Of a stretch of DNA of 64,000 nucleotides, positions 55,386 to 63,608 are shown piece by piece; position 1 is the stretch's first letter; the number at the start of each line of letters is the position of its first letter. A model generated the notes under the pieces. It saw only the letters and a program-made list of their open reading frames with translations, did no database searches and was not told where the DNA came from. The position numbers and the translations under genes are program-made. Source of the DNA: Rhodococcoides fascians A25f (GTDB lineage Bacteria > Actinomycetota > Actinomycetes > Mycobacteriales > Mycobacteriaceae); assembly GCF_000760935.2 (NCBI RefSeq), contig NZ_CP049744.1, forward strand, positions 868,001 through 932,000, written 5' to 3'.

Positions 55386-56231
55386 TCATCGTTTTCTACG
55401 AAGCAGCCCGTAGGTGATCACACCTGCGGCAAGAGCGCTGAAACTTGCTGCGGCACTGACCGCTACGGTCTTTCCGGACGGGGTCTGGATACGCGATCGC
55501 AGCGAGACCGGGTTGGAGAACGTGAGAATCGGCCATCCGTTGGAGGCGGCTTCCTTGCGCAGTGCCCGGTCGGGGTTGACGGCGGTCGGGTGCCCGACAG
55601 CGCGGAGCATCGGTACATCGGTGATCGAATCCGAATACGCGTAGCTCGAGGCCAGGTCGTAATCATGTTGCGCTGCCAGGGAGTTCATGGCGTCGACCTT
55701 TCCCTCGCCGTAGCAGTAGAAGTCGACCTCGCCGATGTACTTGCCATCCACGGTCACCATCGTGGTCGCCATGCTGTGGTCGGCTCCCAGCAGTTCTGCG
55801 ATGGGATGCACGATTTCGTCGCCGGACGCCGATACGATCACGACGTCGTGCCCTCTGAGCTTGTGGTCGGCGATGAGGTCGGCCGCCTCGGCGAACACGA
55901 GGGGATCGACGATGTTGTGCAGGGTTTCTGCAACTACTGCCCGTACCTGTTCGACGTCCCACCCGGCCGTCATGCTCGCGATGTGGGCGCGCATGCGTTC
56001 CATCTGGTCGTGATCGGCCCCGGAGAGCAGGAACAGAAACTGCGCGTAGCTGCTTTTGAGTACTGCCCGCCGGTTGATCAGACCTTGGTCGAAGAACGGC
56101 CTGCTGAATGCCAGCGTGCTGGACTTCGCGATGATCGTTTTGTCGAGGTCGAAGAATGCCGCGACGCGCGCTGGGCGTCGGCCGGCGGGGGCGTCGTCGT
56201 TGCTCGCGCTCTGGGTCACGTTTGTCACCAT
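55386..56231 (-). CDS. HAD-IB family phosphatase, SerB-like (Rv3661 counterpart)
   Basis: 281 residues from ATG 56231 (MVTNVTQSA). HAD motif I is AAFFDLDKTIIAKSS, motif II is VVIVSASGDEIVHP, the Lys motif is in YGEGKVDAMNSLA and motif IV is AYSDSITDVPML. The C-terminus has a hydrophobic helix (VSAAASFSALAAGVITYGLL) followed by RRKR, so it may be tail-anchored. HAD-IB members hydrolyse phosphoserine or lysophospholipid-type phosphates. Starts further upstream (up to 56366) overlap the 6C RNA region and are less likely. It is flanked by two non-coding RNA genes, as in mycobacteria. Confidence 0.9.
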   Translation of the reverse strand: MVTNVTQSASNDDAPAGRRPARVAAFFDLDKTIIAKSSTLAFSRPFFDQGLINRRAVLKSSYAQFLFLLSGADHDQMERMRAHIASMTAGWDVEQVRAVVAETLHNIVDPLVFAEAADLIADHKLRGHDVVIVSASGDEIVHPIAELLGADHSMATTMVTVDGKYIGEVDFYCYGEGKVDAMNSLAAQHDYDLASSYAYSDSITDVPMLRAVGHPTAVNPDRALRKEAASNGWPILTFSNPVSLRSRIQTPSGKTVAVSAAASFSALAAGVITYGLLRRKR

Positions 56232-56351
56232 AGTGGCAGGTGGTGACCGGAGGATGTCCTGTGGTGGCACTGGCGGACTCGGTCGAAGTTCGTCCAGAAA
56301 ATCCGACAGTTGAACTTGCAAACAAGGACATCCACGGGTGTAGTATTTTCC

Positions 56352-56450
56352 ATGAGCCCGGTTCATCCCGGGCGGTGTTCAGCCCGACCCCCCGGGGCTG
56401 AACCAGACGACCCTCGCCTCCTCCCCCCCTGGCGAGGGTCGTCCTCTTTT
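56352..56450 (+). ncRNA. 6C: 6C RNA (B11-type actinobacterial small RNA)
   Basis: About 100 nt between the SerB-like gene and ssd, transcribed with ssd, the same place and strand sense as B11 in M. tuberculosis. Hairpin one pairs GTTCAGCCC (56377-56385) with GGGCTGAAC (56395-56403) and shows a run of six C (56388-56393) in its loop. Hairpin two is a perfect 13-bp stem (56406-56418 with 56431-56443) with seven C (56423-56429) in its loop and CTCTTTT after it, so it is also the terminator. A -10 TAGTAT (56341-56346) sets the start near 56352; the -35 (TTGCAA, 56316-56321) is less certain. Mycobacterial 6C pairs with G-rich mRNA leaders through the C loops. Confidence 0.85.
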
Positions 56451-56565
56451 CTGGGTTGGGTCGAAAAGTGGTACAGAGGTACCGTTATTCATCCACAGGG
56501 CCGAATCTATCCACATTTCCCCAAGTCGCGCGCATCTCGAGCAAATTCTCACGCAGGCTTGGCCC

Positions 56566-57681
56566 ATGAAAACGGACCGGCTACAGCACAGCGCACACTC
56601 GTCCGTCGCGATGTCGATCGAACTTCGCGGTCTGCGCGAGGACGTGTATCGAATTGCGGCGGCCGCGGATTGTGTTGTGGAAGAGCAGAACTTACTGGTC
56701 GGTATCGATTCGACACGGTCGATCTGGGATCACGCCGGAACTATTTTGGTCGATTTCGCGTCCGCCGAGACCGCTCTGTCGATCGGATATTCGCGACGAG
56801 CGGGTGTCGTTCTCGTGACTGCTGCAACGCCGACACTCGACGATTGGCGAACCGCCACCGCGCTCGGTGCCGAACAAGTGATCTCGCTGCCCTCGGACGA
56901 GGATGCGTTGGTGCGCCTGCTGGGCGAACCGGCGTCGGCACCGACAGGAGACGGTGGCGTCATCGCCGTGGTCGGCGCGCGGGGTGGAGCAGGATCGTCG
57001 ACGCTCGCCGCTGCGCTCGGTCTGAGTAGTAGCAGCGCGGGTCGGCGCGCATTGCTCGTGGAGGGCGACCGGTACGGCAGTGGACTCGATCTGTTGCTCG
57101 GCTGGGAGAACACGCCCGGTCTGCGGTGGTCTGGGTTGGTCGTCGAAGGTGGTCGAGTATCCGCCGACGCCTTGCACGGTGCACTGCCCTCGCGCGACGG
57201 GCTGTCCGTGTTGGCCCTCGGCAGATCCGAGAGCCGGAGTCTCGGGCTGACTGCCGTCGCTGTGACGGCTGTGCTCGACGCAGGACGCGCAGCGGGCGAT
57301 CTGGTGGTGTGTGATGTCCCGCGTCATCCCGGCGACATCTCCGACGCTCTGTACGCCGCCGCGGACCTCGTCGTGCTGGTGCTGCCGGCGGAGCTACGCG
57401 CCGTCACCTCCGCGGAAGCGATCGCAGCGCACGTGGCAGATCGAAATGCCAACGTCGGTATCGTCGTTCGAGGACCTGCGCCGGGCGGGCTGCGGGCCGA
57501 CGATATTGCCGTCGCCCTCGATCTACCGCTGTTGACGTCGATGCGCGCCGAGCCGGGATTGGCCGAGCGACTCGAGCGGGGCGGCCTCGTTCTCGGTCGA
57601 CGTTCGCCCTTGGCGGCAGCGGCGAGCGGCGTGCTGGAGACCTTCGCGCAGAAGCCCGGCGCACGGCGGTGGGCGGCGTGA
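56566..57681 (+). CDS. ssd: Septum site-determining protein Ssd (MinD/CpaE-like ATPase)
   Basis: 371 residues from ATG 56566. An N-terminal receiver-like region (about 1-125) precedes a ParA/MinD-type ATPase domain with the deviant Walker A VVGARGGAGSSTLAAALGLS (about 133-152), LLVEGDRYGSGLDLLLGW and DLVVCDVPRHPG. In M. tuberculosis Rv3660c influences septum formation; in the wider family CpaE-like proteins localise Tad pili. It overlaps the tadA start by 4 nt and heads the tad cluster, which supports a pilus-related role here as well. Confidence 0.9.
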   Translation: MKTDRLQHSAHSSVAMSIELRGLREDVYRIAAAADCVVEEQNLLVGIDSTRSIWDHAGTILVDFASAETALSIGYSRRAGVVLVTAATPTLDDWRTATALGAEQVISLPSDEDALVRLLGEPASAPTGDGGVIAVVGARGGAGSSTLAAALGLSSSSAGRRALLVEGDRYGSGLDLLLGWENTPGLRWSGLVVEGGRVSADALHGALPSRDGLSVLALGRSESRSLGLTAVAVTAVLDAGRAAGDLVVCDVPRHPGDISDALYAAADLVVLVLPAELRAVTSAEAIAAHVADRNANVGIVVRGPAPGGLRADDIAVALDLPLLTSMRAEPGLAERLERGGLVLGRRSPLAAAASGVLETFAQKPGARRWAA

Positions 57682-58862
57682 GCGCCGTCGTCACTGCGGA
57701 TCTGTTGGACCGCGTCCGTGATCGCCTTGCTGTATCTGCCGCCGCTCCCGTTCCGGCGACCGTGGCCGCGGCCATCCGAGCCGAGGCAGGGGGCGTCATC
57801 GGTGACACGGATATGCTTGCGGCGCTGCGTGTTCTGCAGACCGAGCTGACCGGAGCGGGCCCGCTCGAGCCGCTGCTGTCCGAGCCGGGAGTGACCGACG
57901 TGCTGGTCACCGCGCCGGATCAGGTATGGATCGATCGTGGGCGTGGACTCGAACGCACCGCGATTCGCTTCGCCGACGAAGCGGCCGTGCGTCGGCTGGC
58001 GCAGCGGCTCGCACTGTCGGCCGGTCGGCGATTGGACGACGCGCAACCCTGGGTCGACGGTCGGCTGCCCGGAGTGGGGCGGGACGTGTTCGGCGTCCGG
58101 CTGCACGCTGTGCTGGCACCGGTGGCGAGCGGGGGAACGTGTGTGTCGCTTCGGGTTCTGCGACCCGCGACGCAGGGACTCGCAGCGCTGCGTGCATCGG
58201 GCGCCGTGACCGACGCCTGCTACGAGCTGCTGCGTCGAATCGTGTTCGGACGCTTGGCCTTCTTGGTCGTCGGTGGTACCGGCGCTGGAAAGACCACACT
58301 CCTTGCCGCGCTGTTGGGTGAGGTGGATCCGGCCGAACGGATCGTCTGCGTGGAGGACGCGGCCGAGTTGGCACCGGCACATCCGCACGTGGTGCGTCTT
58401 GTAGCCCGCGCGCCCAATGTCGAAGGGGTGGGGGAGGTATCGGTGCGGCAGCTGGTTCGTCAAGCACTGCGGATGCGCCCCGATCGGCTCGTTGTCGGTG
58501 AGGTACGCGGCCCCGAGGTGATCGACCTGATGACGGCACTCAACACCGGGCACGACGGCGGAGCCGGAACGATCCATGCGAACTCCCCCGCCGAAGTGCC
58601 GGCGCGTCTCGAAGCCCTTGCGGCGCTGGGTGGAATGGGACGTGATGCGCTGCACAGTCAGCTTGCCGCGGCCGTTCAGGTGGTGCTACACGTTCATCGC
58701 AGCGCGGACGGTACGCGACGGTTGCGGGAGATCGGGGTGGTCGACGTCGATCCGACCGGACGGGTACACATCGTGCCGGCCTGGTCTGTGGACGGCGACG
58801 CACTGCCGGGTGAGAGTCGACTGGTCGAACTGTTGGACCGCCGCTGCGGGGATGTCCGATGA
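57678..58862 (+). CDS. tadA: Tad pilus secretion ATPase TadA/CpaF
   Basis: 394 residues from GTG 57678, whose TGA overlap with ssd argues for this start over GTG 57669. Type II/IV secretion ATPase: Walker [20 protein letters not shown], Asp box CVEDAAEL, Walker [18 protein letters not shown], and the His box [17 protein letters not shown]. It drives assembly of Flp-type pili at the cytoplasmic face. Shorter N-terminal region than Gram-negative CpaF. Coupled to tadB by a 4-nt overlap. Confidence 0.95.
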   Translation: MSAVVTADLLDRVRDRLAVSAAAPVPATVAAAIRAEAGGVIGDTDMLAALRVLQTELTGAGPLEPLLSEPGVTDVLVTAPDQVWIDRGRGLERTAIRFADEAAVRRLAQRLALSAGRRLDDAQPWVDGRLPGVGRDVFGVRLHAVLAPVASGGTCVSLRVLRPATQGLAALRASGAVTDACYELLRRIVFGRLAFLVVGGTGAGKTTLLAALLGEVDPAERIVCVEDAAELAPAHPHVVRLVARAPNVEGVGEVSVRQLVRQALRMRPDRLVVGEVRGPEVIDLMTALNTGHDGGAGTIHANSPAEVPARLEALAALGGMGRDALHSQLAAAVQVVLHVHRSADGTRRLREIGVVDVDPTGRVHIVPAWSVDGDALPGESRLVELLDRRCGDVR

Positions 58863-59638
58863 CGGCTGTACTGGTTCTCGTCGCTGTCGCAGTTCTGTTG
58901 TGGCCGAACGGTTCCAGGGGACTGGTTATAGAGAAGCGCAGGGCATCGACGGTGCCGCAATGGCTGGTGCCGAGCTGCGCTGCACTGGTTGCGGCTGTCG
59001 CGGTGTGGTGGCTCGGCGGCGTCTGGGCCGTGGCCGCAGCGGCGGTGGCGGGAGGTACCGGGTGGACTCGCTTCAGACGTCGGCTGGAGCGCGATCGACG
59101 AGCGATCGAATTACACTGGTTGGCAACCGGAGTCGAGGTCATCGTCGGCGAGCTTCGCGTGGGATCTCACCCCGCCACGGCCAGCGCGGTGGCGGCCGAC
59201 GAATGCGGCGGAATTGCCTCGGCTGCGCTGCGCGGTGCGGCATCGCGGTCCAGGCTCGGCGGCAGGGCGGCCGACGGTATTGCCGCGTCCGATTCGCTGC
59301 TGGACGCCGAGCTCGGACGGCTGGCCGCAGCCTGGCACGTGGCCGACGAGCATGGGCTCGCGCTCGCCGAACTGCTCGACGCTGTTCGCGACGACATGCT
59401 GGGGCGCAGACGGTTCCGCGAACGAACCGACGCATCGCTGGCCGGTGCGCGGGCTACTGCATTGGTGCTGGCTGGTCTGCCGATCCTCGGTGTTGCGCTC
59501 GGCCAGTTGATGGGTGCGAATCCATTGCAGATTCTGCTCGGCGGTGGGGTGGGCGGCGTTCTGCTGTGTATCGGAACGGCACTCGGCTGCGCGGGCCTGC
59601 TGTGGACCGACGCGATCACCGGCAAGGTGACCACATGA
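58859..59638 (+). CDS. tadB: Tad secretion inner-membrane protein TadB-like (T2SSF domain)
   Basis: 259 residues from ATG 58859. Two N-terminal membrane segments (AVLVLVAVAVLLWPNG and LVPSCAALVAAVAVWWLGGV) precede the T2SSF domain with its Ala-rich helices (ELGRLAAAWHVADEHGLALA, then DAVRDDMLGRRRFRERTDAS) and two C-terminal membrane segments. This is the platform protein contacting the TadA ATPase. It is coupled by 4-nt overlaps to tadA and tadC. Confidence 0.9.
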   Translation: MTAVLVLVAVAVLLWPNGSRGLVIEKRRASTVPQWLVPSCAALVAAVAVWWLGGVWAVAAAAVAGGTGWTRFRRRLERDRRAIELHWLATGVEVIVGELRVGSHPATASAVAADECGGIASAALRGAASRSRLGGRAADGIAASDSLLDAELGRLAAAWHVADEHGLALAELLDAVRDDMLGRRRFRERTDASLAGARATALVLAGLPILGVALGQLMGANPLQILLGGGVGGVLLCIGTALGCAGLLWTDAITGKVTT

Positions 59639-60207
59639 TGTGGGCTGCAGTCCTCTGCCTGGCAACGGCGTTGGTCGCTCTGCCTTCGGTCGGCGGCGGG
59701 CTGCGCAGACAGGCAGCCGATGGCCGCGCCGAGACCGACGTCGTCGATGTTTCGAGACCCGATCCACTCGCGGTGGCAACGACATTCGACCTGCTCGCCG
59801 CGTGTTTGCGATCGGGGCTTCCGATCGCAACGGCCGCTACAGCCGCAGCGCAGTCCGCTCCCGCCTCGTTCGGGATCGCGTTACGCAAAGCTGCCGATCT
59901 GCTCGAACTCGGAGCCGATGCCGAGACCGCATGGGACGCCGTCGCGCACGATCCGGAAACCGAGGCGTTGGCGCGAATGGCACGCCGATCTGCGCGGGCC
60001 GGCTCGTCCATGGCGTCGGCGATGACGGAACTGGCTGCGACGCAACGAACTCGCGCCGAGGACGCGTCGGCTGCTGTGGCCGAACGCGCGGGCGTGCTGA
60101 TCAGCGGGCCGCTGGGTTTGTGCTTTCTGCCTGCCTTCATCTGTCTCGGCATCATCCCCGTGGTGATCGGCCTGGCGGGCAACGTACTGGGCGGCGGTCT
60201 GCTGTGA
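59635..60207 (+). CDS. tadC: Tad secretion inner-membrane protein TadC-like (T2SSF domain)
   Basis: 190 residues from ATG 59635, overlapping tadB by 4 nt. It has one N-terminal hydrophobic segment (WAAVLCLATALVALPSV), a T2SSF core (ATTFDLLAACLRSGLPIATA, then LARMARRSARAGSSMASAMT) and a C-terminal membrane pair (ISGPLGLCFLPAFICLGII). It is shorter than Gram-negative TadC, as usual in actinobacteria. With TadB it should form the inner-membrane platform for pilus assembly. Confidence 0.9.
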   Translation: MMWAAVLCLATALVALPSVGGGLRRQAADGRAETDVVDVSRPDPLAVATTFDLLAACLRSGLPIATAATAAAQSAPASFGIALRKAADLLELGADAETAWDAVAHDPETEALARMARRSARAGSSMASAMTELAATQRTRAEDASAAVAERAGVLISGPLGLCFLPAFICLGIIPVVIGLAGNVLGGGLL

Positions 60208-60270
60208 CCGCCGCGCCGACAATCTTCCGGTGCGGAACTGCCGCGTCGGAGAACAGGGAGGGGAATCGAG

Positions 60271-60474
60271 ATGATCGAGAACGCACTGCAGGAGTTGAAG
60301 ACTCGAATCGTGTTGTTCGGTGTGGAGGACGATGGCATGTCCACGGCGGAGTATGCGATCGGCACCATCGCCGCCGCGGCGTTCGGGGCGGTGCTGTACA
60401 CGGTGGTGACGGGGGACAGCATCGTGTCGGCGTTGACGGGGATCATCGATCGAGCGTTGAACACTGCCGTCTGA
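60271..60474 (+). CDS. flp: Flp-type pilin (DUF4244, Rv3656c counterpart)
   Basis: 67 residues from ATG 60271, with AGGGAGGGGA upstream. The prepilin signature is VEDDGMSTAEYAIGTIAAAA: cleavage is expected after Gly22, with Glu27 at position +5 of the mature pilin, followed by the hydrophobic helix that packs in the fibre. The mature pilin would be only 45 residues. No prepilin peptidase (TadV) gene is present in the window. It is the likely structural subunit of the pilus assembled by the genes upstream. Confidence 0.92.
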   Translation: MIENALQELKTRIVLFGVEDDGMSTAEYAIGTIAAAAFGAVLYTVVTGDSIVSALTGIIDRALNTAV

Positions 60475-60809
60475 TCGCGACCGATGATGACGGGGCCGTG
60501 ACGGTGGAGGCGGCGTTCGCGATCGCGTCCATCGTCGCGGTGATCGTGGTGTGTATCGGTGCGATCGTGTCGGTCACCATGCACATCGGCTGTGTCGATG
60601 CGGCGAGGGAAGCAGCTCGATTAGCGGCCAGAGGTGATGGGGCCCGTGCTGTCTCGGTAGGGGAGAGGGTCGCGCCGGAGGGGGCTCTGGTGACGGTGAG
60701 GGAGGATGGCGAGTTCTTCGTCGCGCGGGTGGAGGTGGCGAGTCCGCTACCGGGCTTGACGTTGTCGGCCGAGGCGGTTGCTGCTGCGGAACCGGTTGCA
60801 GTGGAATGA
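60471..60809 (+). CDS. TadE-like pseudopilin (Rv3655c counterpart), apparent non-standard start
   Basis: 112 residues if read from CTG 60471, which overlaps the flp stop (CTGA). The processing site DDDGAVTVEAAF (Gly8, Glu at +5) must lie in the precursor, but no ATG, GTG or TTG is available upstream of it in frame after the flp stop. GTG 60498 would lose the cleavage Gly. Translational coupling with re-initiation at CTG is therefore likely. A membrane helix (IASIVAVIVVCIGAIVSVTM) and a soluble tail follow, as in TadE-type minor pilins. Confidence 0.78.
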   Translation: MIATDDDGAVTVEAAFAIASIVAVIVVCIGAIVSVTMHIGCVDAAREAARLAARGDGARAVSVGERVAPEGALVTVREDGEFFVARVEVASPLPGLTLSAEAVAAAEPVAVE

Positions 60810-61153
60810 GGTTGCGCGACGACGAGGGTGGCGCGACGGTGTTGGCGGCGCTGGCGATATCGGCGTTGATCGCCGTCGTGGTGATGGTGATGCACGTCGG
60901 TTCGGCGGTGGGTGCTCGTCATCAGGCGCAGTCTGCGGCCGATCTCGCGGCGTTGGCCGGGGCGGGGGCACTGGATCGTGGGGTGGCCGACGCTTGCGAG
61001 TCGGCGCGATCAGTGGCGAGCAGGATGTCGACTGATTTGCGGAAGTGCACGATCGACGAGTGGGACGTGATCGTGACGGTGGGTCAGCCGGTGTTCCTGG
61101 GTCGCTTCGGAATGTCCGACGCCATCGCCTCGGCTCGGGCGGGTCCGGGTTGA
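60806..61153 (+). CDS. TadG/Rv3654c-like secreted pilus-neighbourhood protein
   Basis: 115 residues from ATG 60806, overlapping the TadE-like stop by 4 nt. It begins RLRDDEGGATVLAALAISA, a class-III-like leader without the Glu at +5, with one membrane helix (LIAVVVMVMHVGSAVGA) and then the conserved RHQAQSAADLAALAGAGAL segment. It fits the family found beside helicase and tad genes in actinobacteria (TIGR03816 type). It probably works as a minor pilin or assembly factor. It is the last gene of the ssd-tad operon. Confidence 0.88.
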   Translation: MRLRDDEGGATVLAALAISALIAVVVMVMHVGSAVGARHQAQSAADLAALAGAGALDRGVADACESARSVASRMSTDLRKCTIDEWDVIVTVGQPVFLGRFGMSDAIASARAGPG

Positions 61154-61182
61154 CCGGACGCCCGCTCGACTGCCCGTATCCG

Positions 61183-61282
61183 CAAACGCGCGCGCGTTTG
61201 CCAGGTGCGAGCGGAATCGCCCCGTCTGGCCGGCTATTTCGCGAGCGTTCAGCGAATGCGCGCGCGTTTGCCTTGAACCCCG
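61183..61282. repeat. Dispersed GC-rich repeat, copy 1 (about 100 bp)
   Basis: About 85 per cent identical by eye, in the same orientation, to 63444-63542. Both copies open and close with the motif GCGCGCGCGTTTGCC and share GCGGAATCGC and GCGTTCAGCGA inside. The 5' end of this copy is a perfect palindrome (GCAAACGCGCGCGCGTTTGC). It lies 30 bp after the tad operon. Confidence 0.75.
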
Positions 61283-61339
61283 GCCTCGAACCCCGGCCTC
61301 GAACCCCGGCCTCGAACCCCGGCCTCGAACCCCGGCCTC
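61275..61339. repeat. Tandem array of a 13-bp unit, five perfect copies
   Basis: GAACCCCGGCCTC is repeated five times without error. The array starts at the 3' boundary of dispersed repeat copy 1 and ends 19 bp before the stop of the lldD-like gene. Perfect copies suggest recent slippage. Confidence 0.95.
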
Positions 61340-61358
61340 GACGTTCCGTCTGCAGCGG

Positions 61359-62621
61359 TCAGCGTGGCGGGAAGGTGCGCGCACCTGATTGCAGAGGGGC
61401 GAGCCGGGTGAGCTGGGTGACGTGCTCCGGAGTCAGTTCCACGAGTGAATTGACCTGCAGCAGTTGCATGGTGCGCACGATTTCCTCGCGCAGGATGTCG
61501 ATCATGCGGTCGACGCCCTCGCGACCCCCGGCCATCAGGCCGTACAGGTAGGCCCGGCCGACGAGCGTGAACGACGCACCCATCGCGATGGAGGCGACGA
61601 TATCGGCACCATGCATGATGCCTGTGTCGACGGCTACCTCGAAGTCGGAGCCGACTTCGCGAACGACCTGAGGCAACAGGTGGAAGGGAACGGGAGCGCG
61701 ATCGAGTTGTCGACCTCCATGGTTCGACAGAATGATCCCGTCGACTCCCAGTTCGGCCAGACGGGCCGAATCTGCCACAGACTGAACACCTTTGACGACG
61801 AGCTTGCCGGGCCAGATGTCACGGATGACGTCGAGATCGTCGAACGAGATCGATGGATCCATCGCTGAATTGAGCAGCTCTCCGACCGTGCCGCCGGTGG
61901 AAGACAACGACGCGAACTCGAGCTTGGCCGTGGTGAGGAAATCCCACCACCACCACGGACGCGGAATGGCGTTGGCGATCGTCGACGCGGTCAACTGCGG
62001 CGGGATGGAGAACCCGTTTCGCTTGTCTCGTAGGCGAGCTCCGGCGACCGGTGTGTCGACCGTGAACAGGAGTGTGTCGAAGCCTGCCTTTGCTGCGCGT
62101 TCGACCAGCCCGAACGAGATGTCACGATCTCGCATGACGTAGAGCTGGAACCAGTTTCGCCCATTCGCGTTGGTGGCCTTGACGTCCTCGATCGACGTGG
62201 TGCCCAGGGTCGAGAGGCAGAACGGAATTCCCGCAGCGCCGGCGGCTGCAGAACCGGCGTATTCGCCCTCGGTCTGCATCAGGCGGGTGAATCCAGTCGG
62301 GGCGATGCCGAACGGGAGCGCGGAAGGCCCACCGAACACCGTCGTCGAGGTGTCGACGTGGGAGACGTCCCGCAGGATCGAGGGATGGAATTCGACGTCG
62401 CGGAAGGCCTGACGAGCCCGCGACAGCGAGATCTCGGCGTCAGCGGCACCGTCGGTGTAGTCGAATGCCGCGCGAGGGGTGCGACGGCGGGCGATGGTAC
62501 GAAGATCGTCGATGGTGAGAGCGGCGTTCAGGCGTCGTCGACGCAGATTCAGATCGGGCTTCTTGAACGATATGAGGTCACGGAGATCGGAGGGGTTGGG
62601 TAGCTGCCGGGTGATGGGCAT
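61359..62621 (-). CDS. lldD: FMN-dependent alpha-hydroxy-acid dehydrogenase (L-lactate dehydrogenase LldD-like)
   Basis: 420 residues from ATG 62621. It oxidises L-lactate or another 2-hydroxy acid to the keto acid, passing electrons to the respiratory chain or O2. Family marks: [69 protein letters not shown], and the active-site segment [11 protein letters not shown] with catalytic His301. [19 protein letters not shown] binds the FMN phosphate. Mycobacterial LldD2 is the nearest type. It sits with the MaoC-type gene between the two copies of the dispersed repeat. Confidence 0.94.
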   Translation of the reverse strand: MPITRQLPNPSDLRDLISFKKPDLNLRRRRLNAALTIDDLRTIARRRTPRAAFDYTDGAADAEISLSRARQAFRDVEFHPSILRDVSHVDTSTTVFGGPSALPFGIAPTGFTRLMQTEGEYAGSAAAGAAGIPFCLSTLGTTSIEDVKATNANGRNWFQLYVMRDRDISFGLVERAAKAGFDTLLFTVDTPVAGARLRDKRNGFSIPPQLTASTIANAIPRPWWWWDFLTTAKLEFASLSSTGGTVGELLNSAMDPSISFDDLDVIRDIWPGKLVVKGVQSVADSARLAELGVDGIILSNHGGRQLDRAPVPFHLLPQVVREVGSDFEVAVDTGIMHGADIVASIAMGASFTLVGRAYLYGLMAGGREGVDRMIDILREEIVRTMQLLQVNSLVELTPEHVTQLTRLAPLQSGARTFPPR

Positions 62622-62717
62622 GTGACGGTCTCGATTCTGTGGGCTGATCCTCTTCCCACCACACCACCCGAGGTGTTGGCAACGACGCGCAGGGTGGCGT
62701 GCCCGTGCCCCGGCCCG

Positions 62718-63254
62718 TCAGCTCCGCATCAGCTTGTGCAGCGCATCGGCGATCTCTGGATCGGTGTATCCACCGGTCCGGGCCACGAAAGTCGTTCGGG
62801 TGACTGCCAGTACGTCGCCTCGCTGATCGGTGAGGGTGTTACTGGTGACCATCACGTCGCTTCCCGAGGATTGCCGAAACGATTCCAGGCACAGGTCGGA
62901 GCTGACGCGATCGCCGACCTGCATCGGTCGGCGGATCAGGATTTGTTGATCTGTGTGTAGAACGTCGCTGACGGAATAGCCGATCAGCAGGTGGGCGAAC
63001 AGTTCGGGCAGCAATCGGGTGCCGATGACGCTGACAAAGGTGACCGGAGCGATCAACGTGGCGTAGCCGAGCGCAGCGGCCGCGATTTCGAGGCGATGGG
63101 CGGGATGGTCGTCGTGGACGGAACGGGCGAATTCACGAATTTGTTCGCGACCGACCTCGTAATCGTGCGGTGGTCGATAGTGGCACCCGACCTTGTCTGC
63201 GATGGTTGGAACGGCCGCAGGAGACAGATCCGTTGGTTGGTCGATCACCGTCAT
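62718..63254 (-). CDS. MaoC-like N-terminal (FAS1-DH/HadA-type) dehydratase domain protein
   Basis: 178 residues from ATG 63254, with GGAGG at a good distance. It has the hot-dog fold of the HadA/FAS1-type dehydratase group: VGCHYRPPHDYEVGREQIRE at the start, the long helical region FARSVHDDHPAHR, and HTDQQILIRRPMQVGDRVS. It lacks the MaoC catalytic Asp/His pair typical of hydratase 2 subunits, as HadA/HadC-type subunits do, so a catalytic partner encoded elsewhere may be required. Likely role in (3R)-hydroxyacyl dehydration for fatty or mycolic acids; this is a family-level inference. It precedes lldD on the same strand. Confidence 0.8.
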   Translation of the reverse strand: MTVIDQPTDLSPAAVPTIADKVGCHYRPPHDYEVGREQIREFARSVHDDHPAHRLEIAAAALGYATLIAPVTFVSVIGTRLLPELFAHLLIGYSVSDVLHTDQQILIRRPMQVGDRVSSDLCLESFRQSSGSDVMVTSNTLTDQRGDVLAVTRTTFVARTGGYTDPEIADALHKLMRS

Positions 63255-63443
63255 GTCGAACCTCCAGAGGCTCCGAGCCTGTGCCGAGTCACCAGAATTG
63301 GAACAGCCTCAGAACTGACACGCCGTCAGAGTTGCGCACATTTGCGATCGATCACAGTCGAGTCGACGGTGTGCTGGAGATTCGCCAGGGCTCCTCTTGT
63401 TGCCGGGTGCGGATGACAGCGCGCGTCGCGTCCAGACCTCTGA

Positions 63444-63542
63444 CAAATGCGCGCGCGTTTGCCAGACGCGCGCGGAATCGCTCCGTTCTGGCCGCGATTT
63501 TGCGCGCGTTCAGCGAGTGCGCGCGCGTTTGCCTCGAACCCG
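63444..63542. repeat. Dispersed GC-rich repeat, copy 2
   Basis: Direct-repeat partner of 61183-61282. It opens with CAAATGCGCGCGCGTTTGCC, contains GCGCGCGGAATCGC and GCGTTCAGCGAG, and closes with the same GCGCGCGCGTTTGCC motif followed by TCGAACCCG. The sequence after it repeats GAACCCC loosely. The rest of the gap 63255-63608 holds no supported gene. Confidence 0.75.
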
Positions 63543-63608
63543 GGACGCGGCGAACCCCGAACCGCCGAACCCCGCACTCACACCCCAGCGCCCAGGACCC
63601 AAGCCGGG

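Noticed and set aside
61275..61339. CRISPR array
   Set aside because: Units are 13 bp, directly adjoining and without spacers; no cas genes are present.
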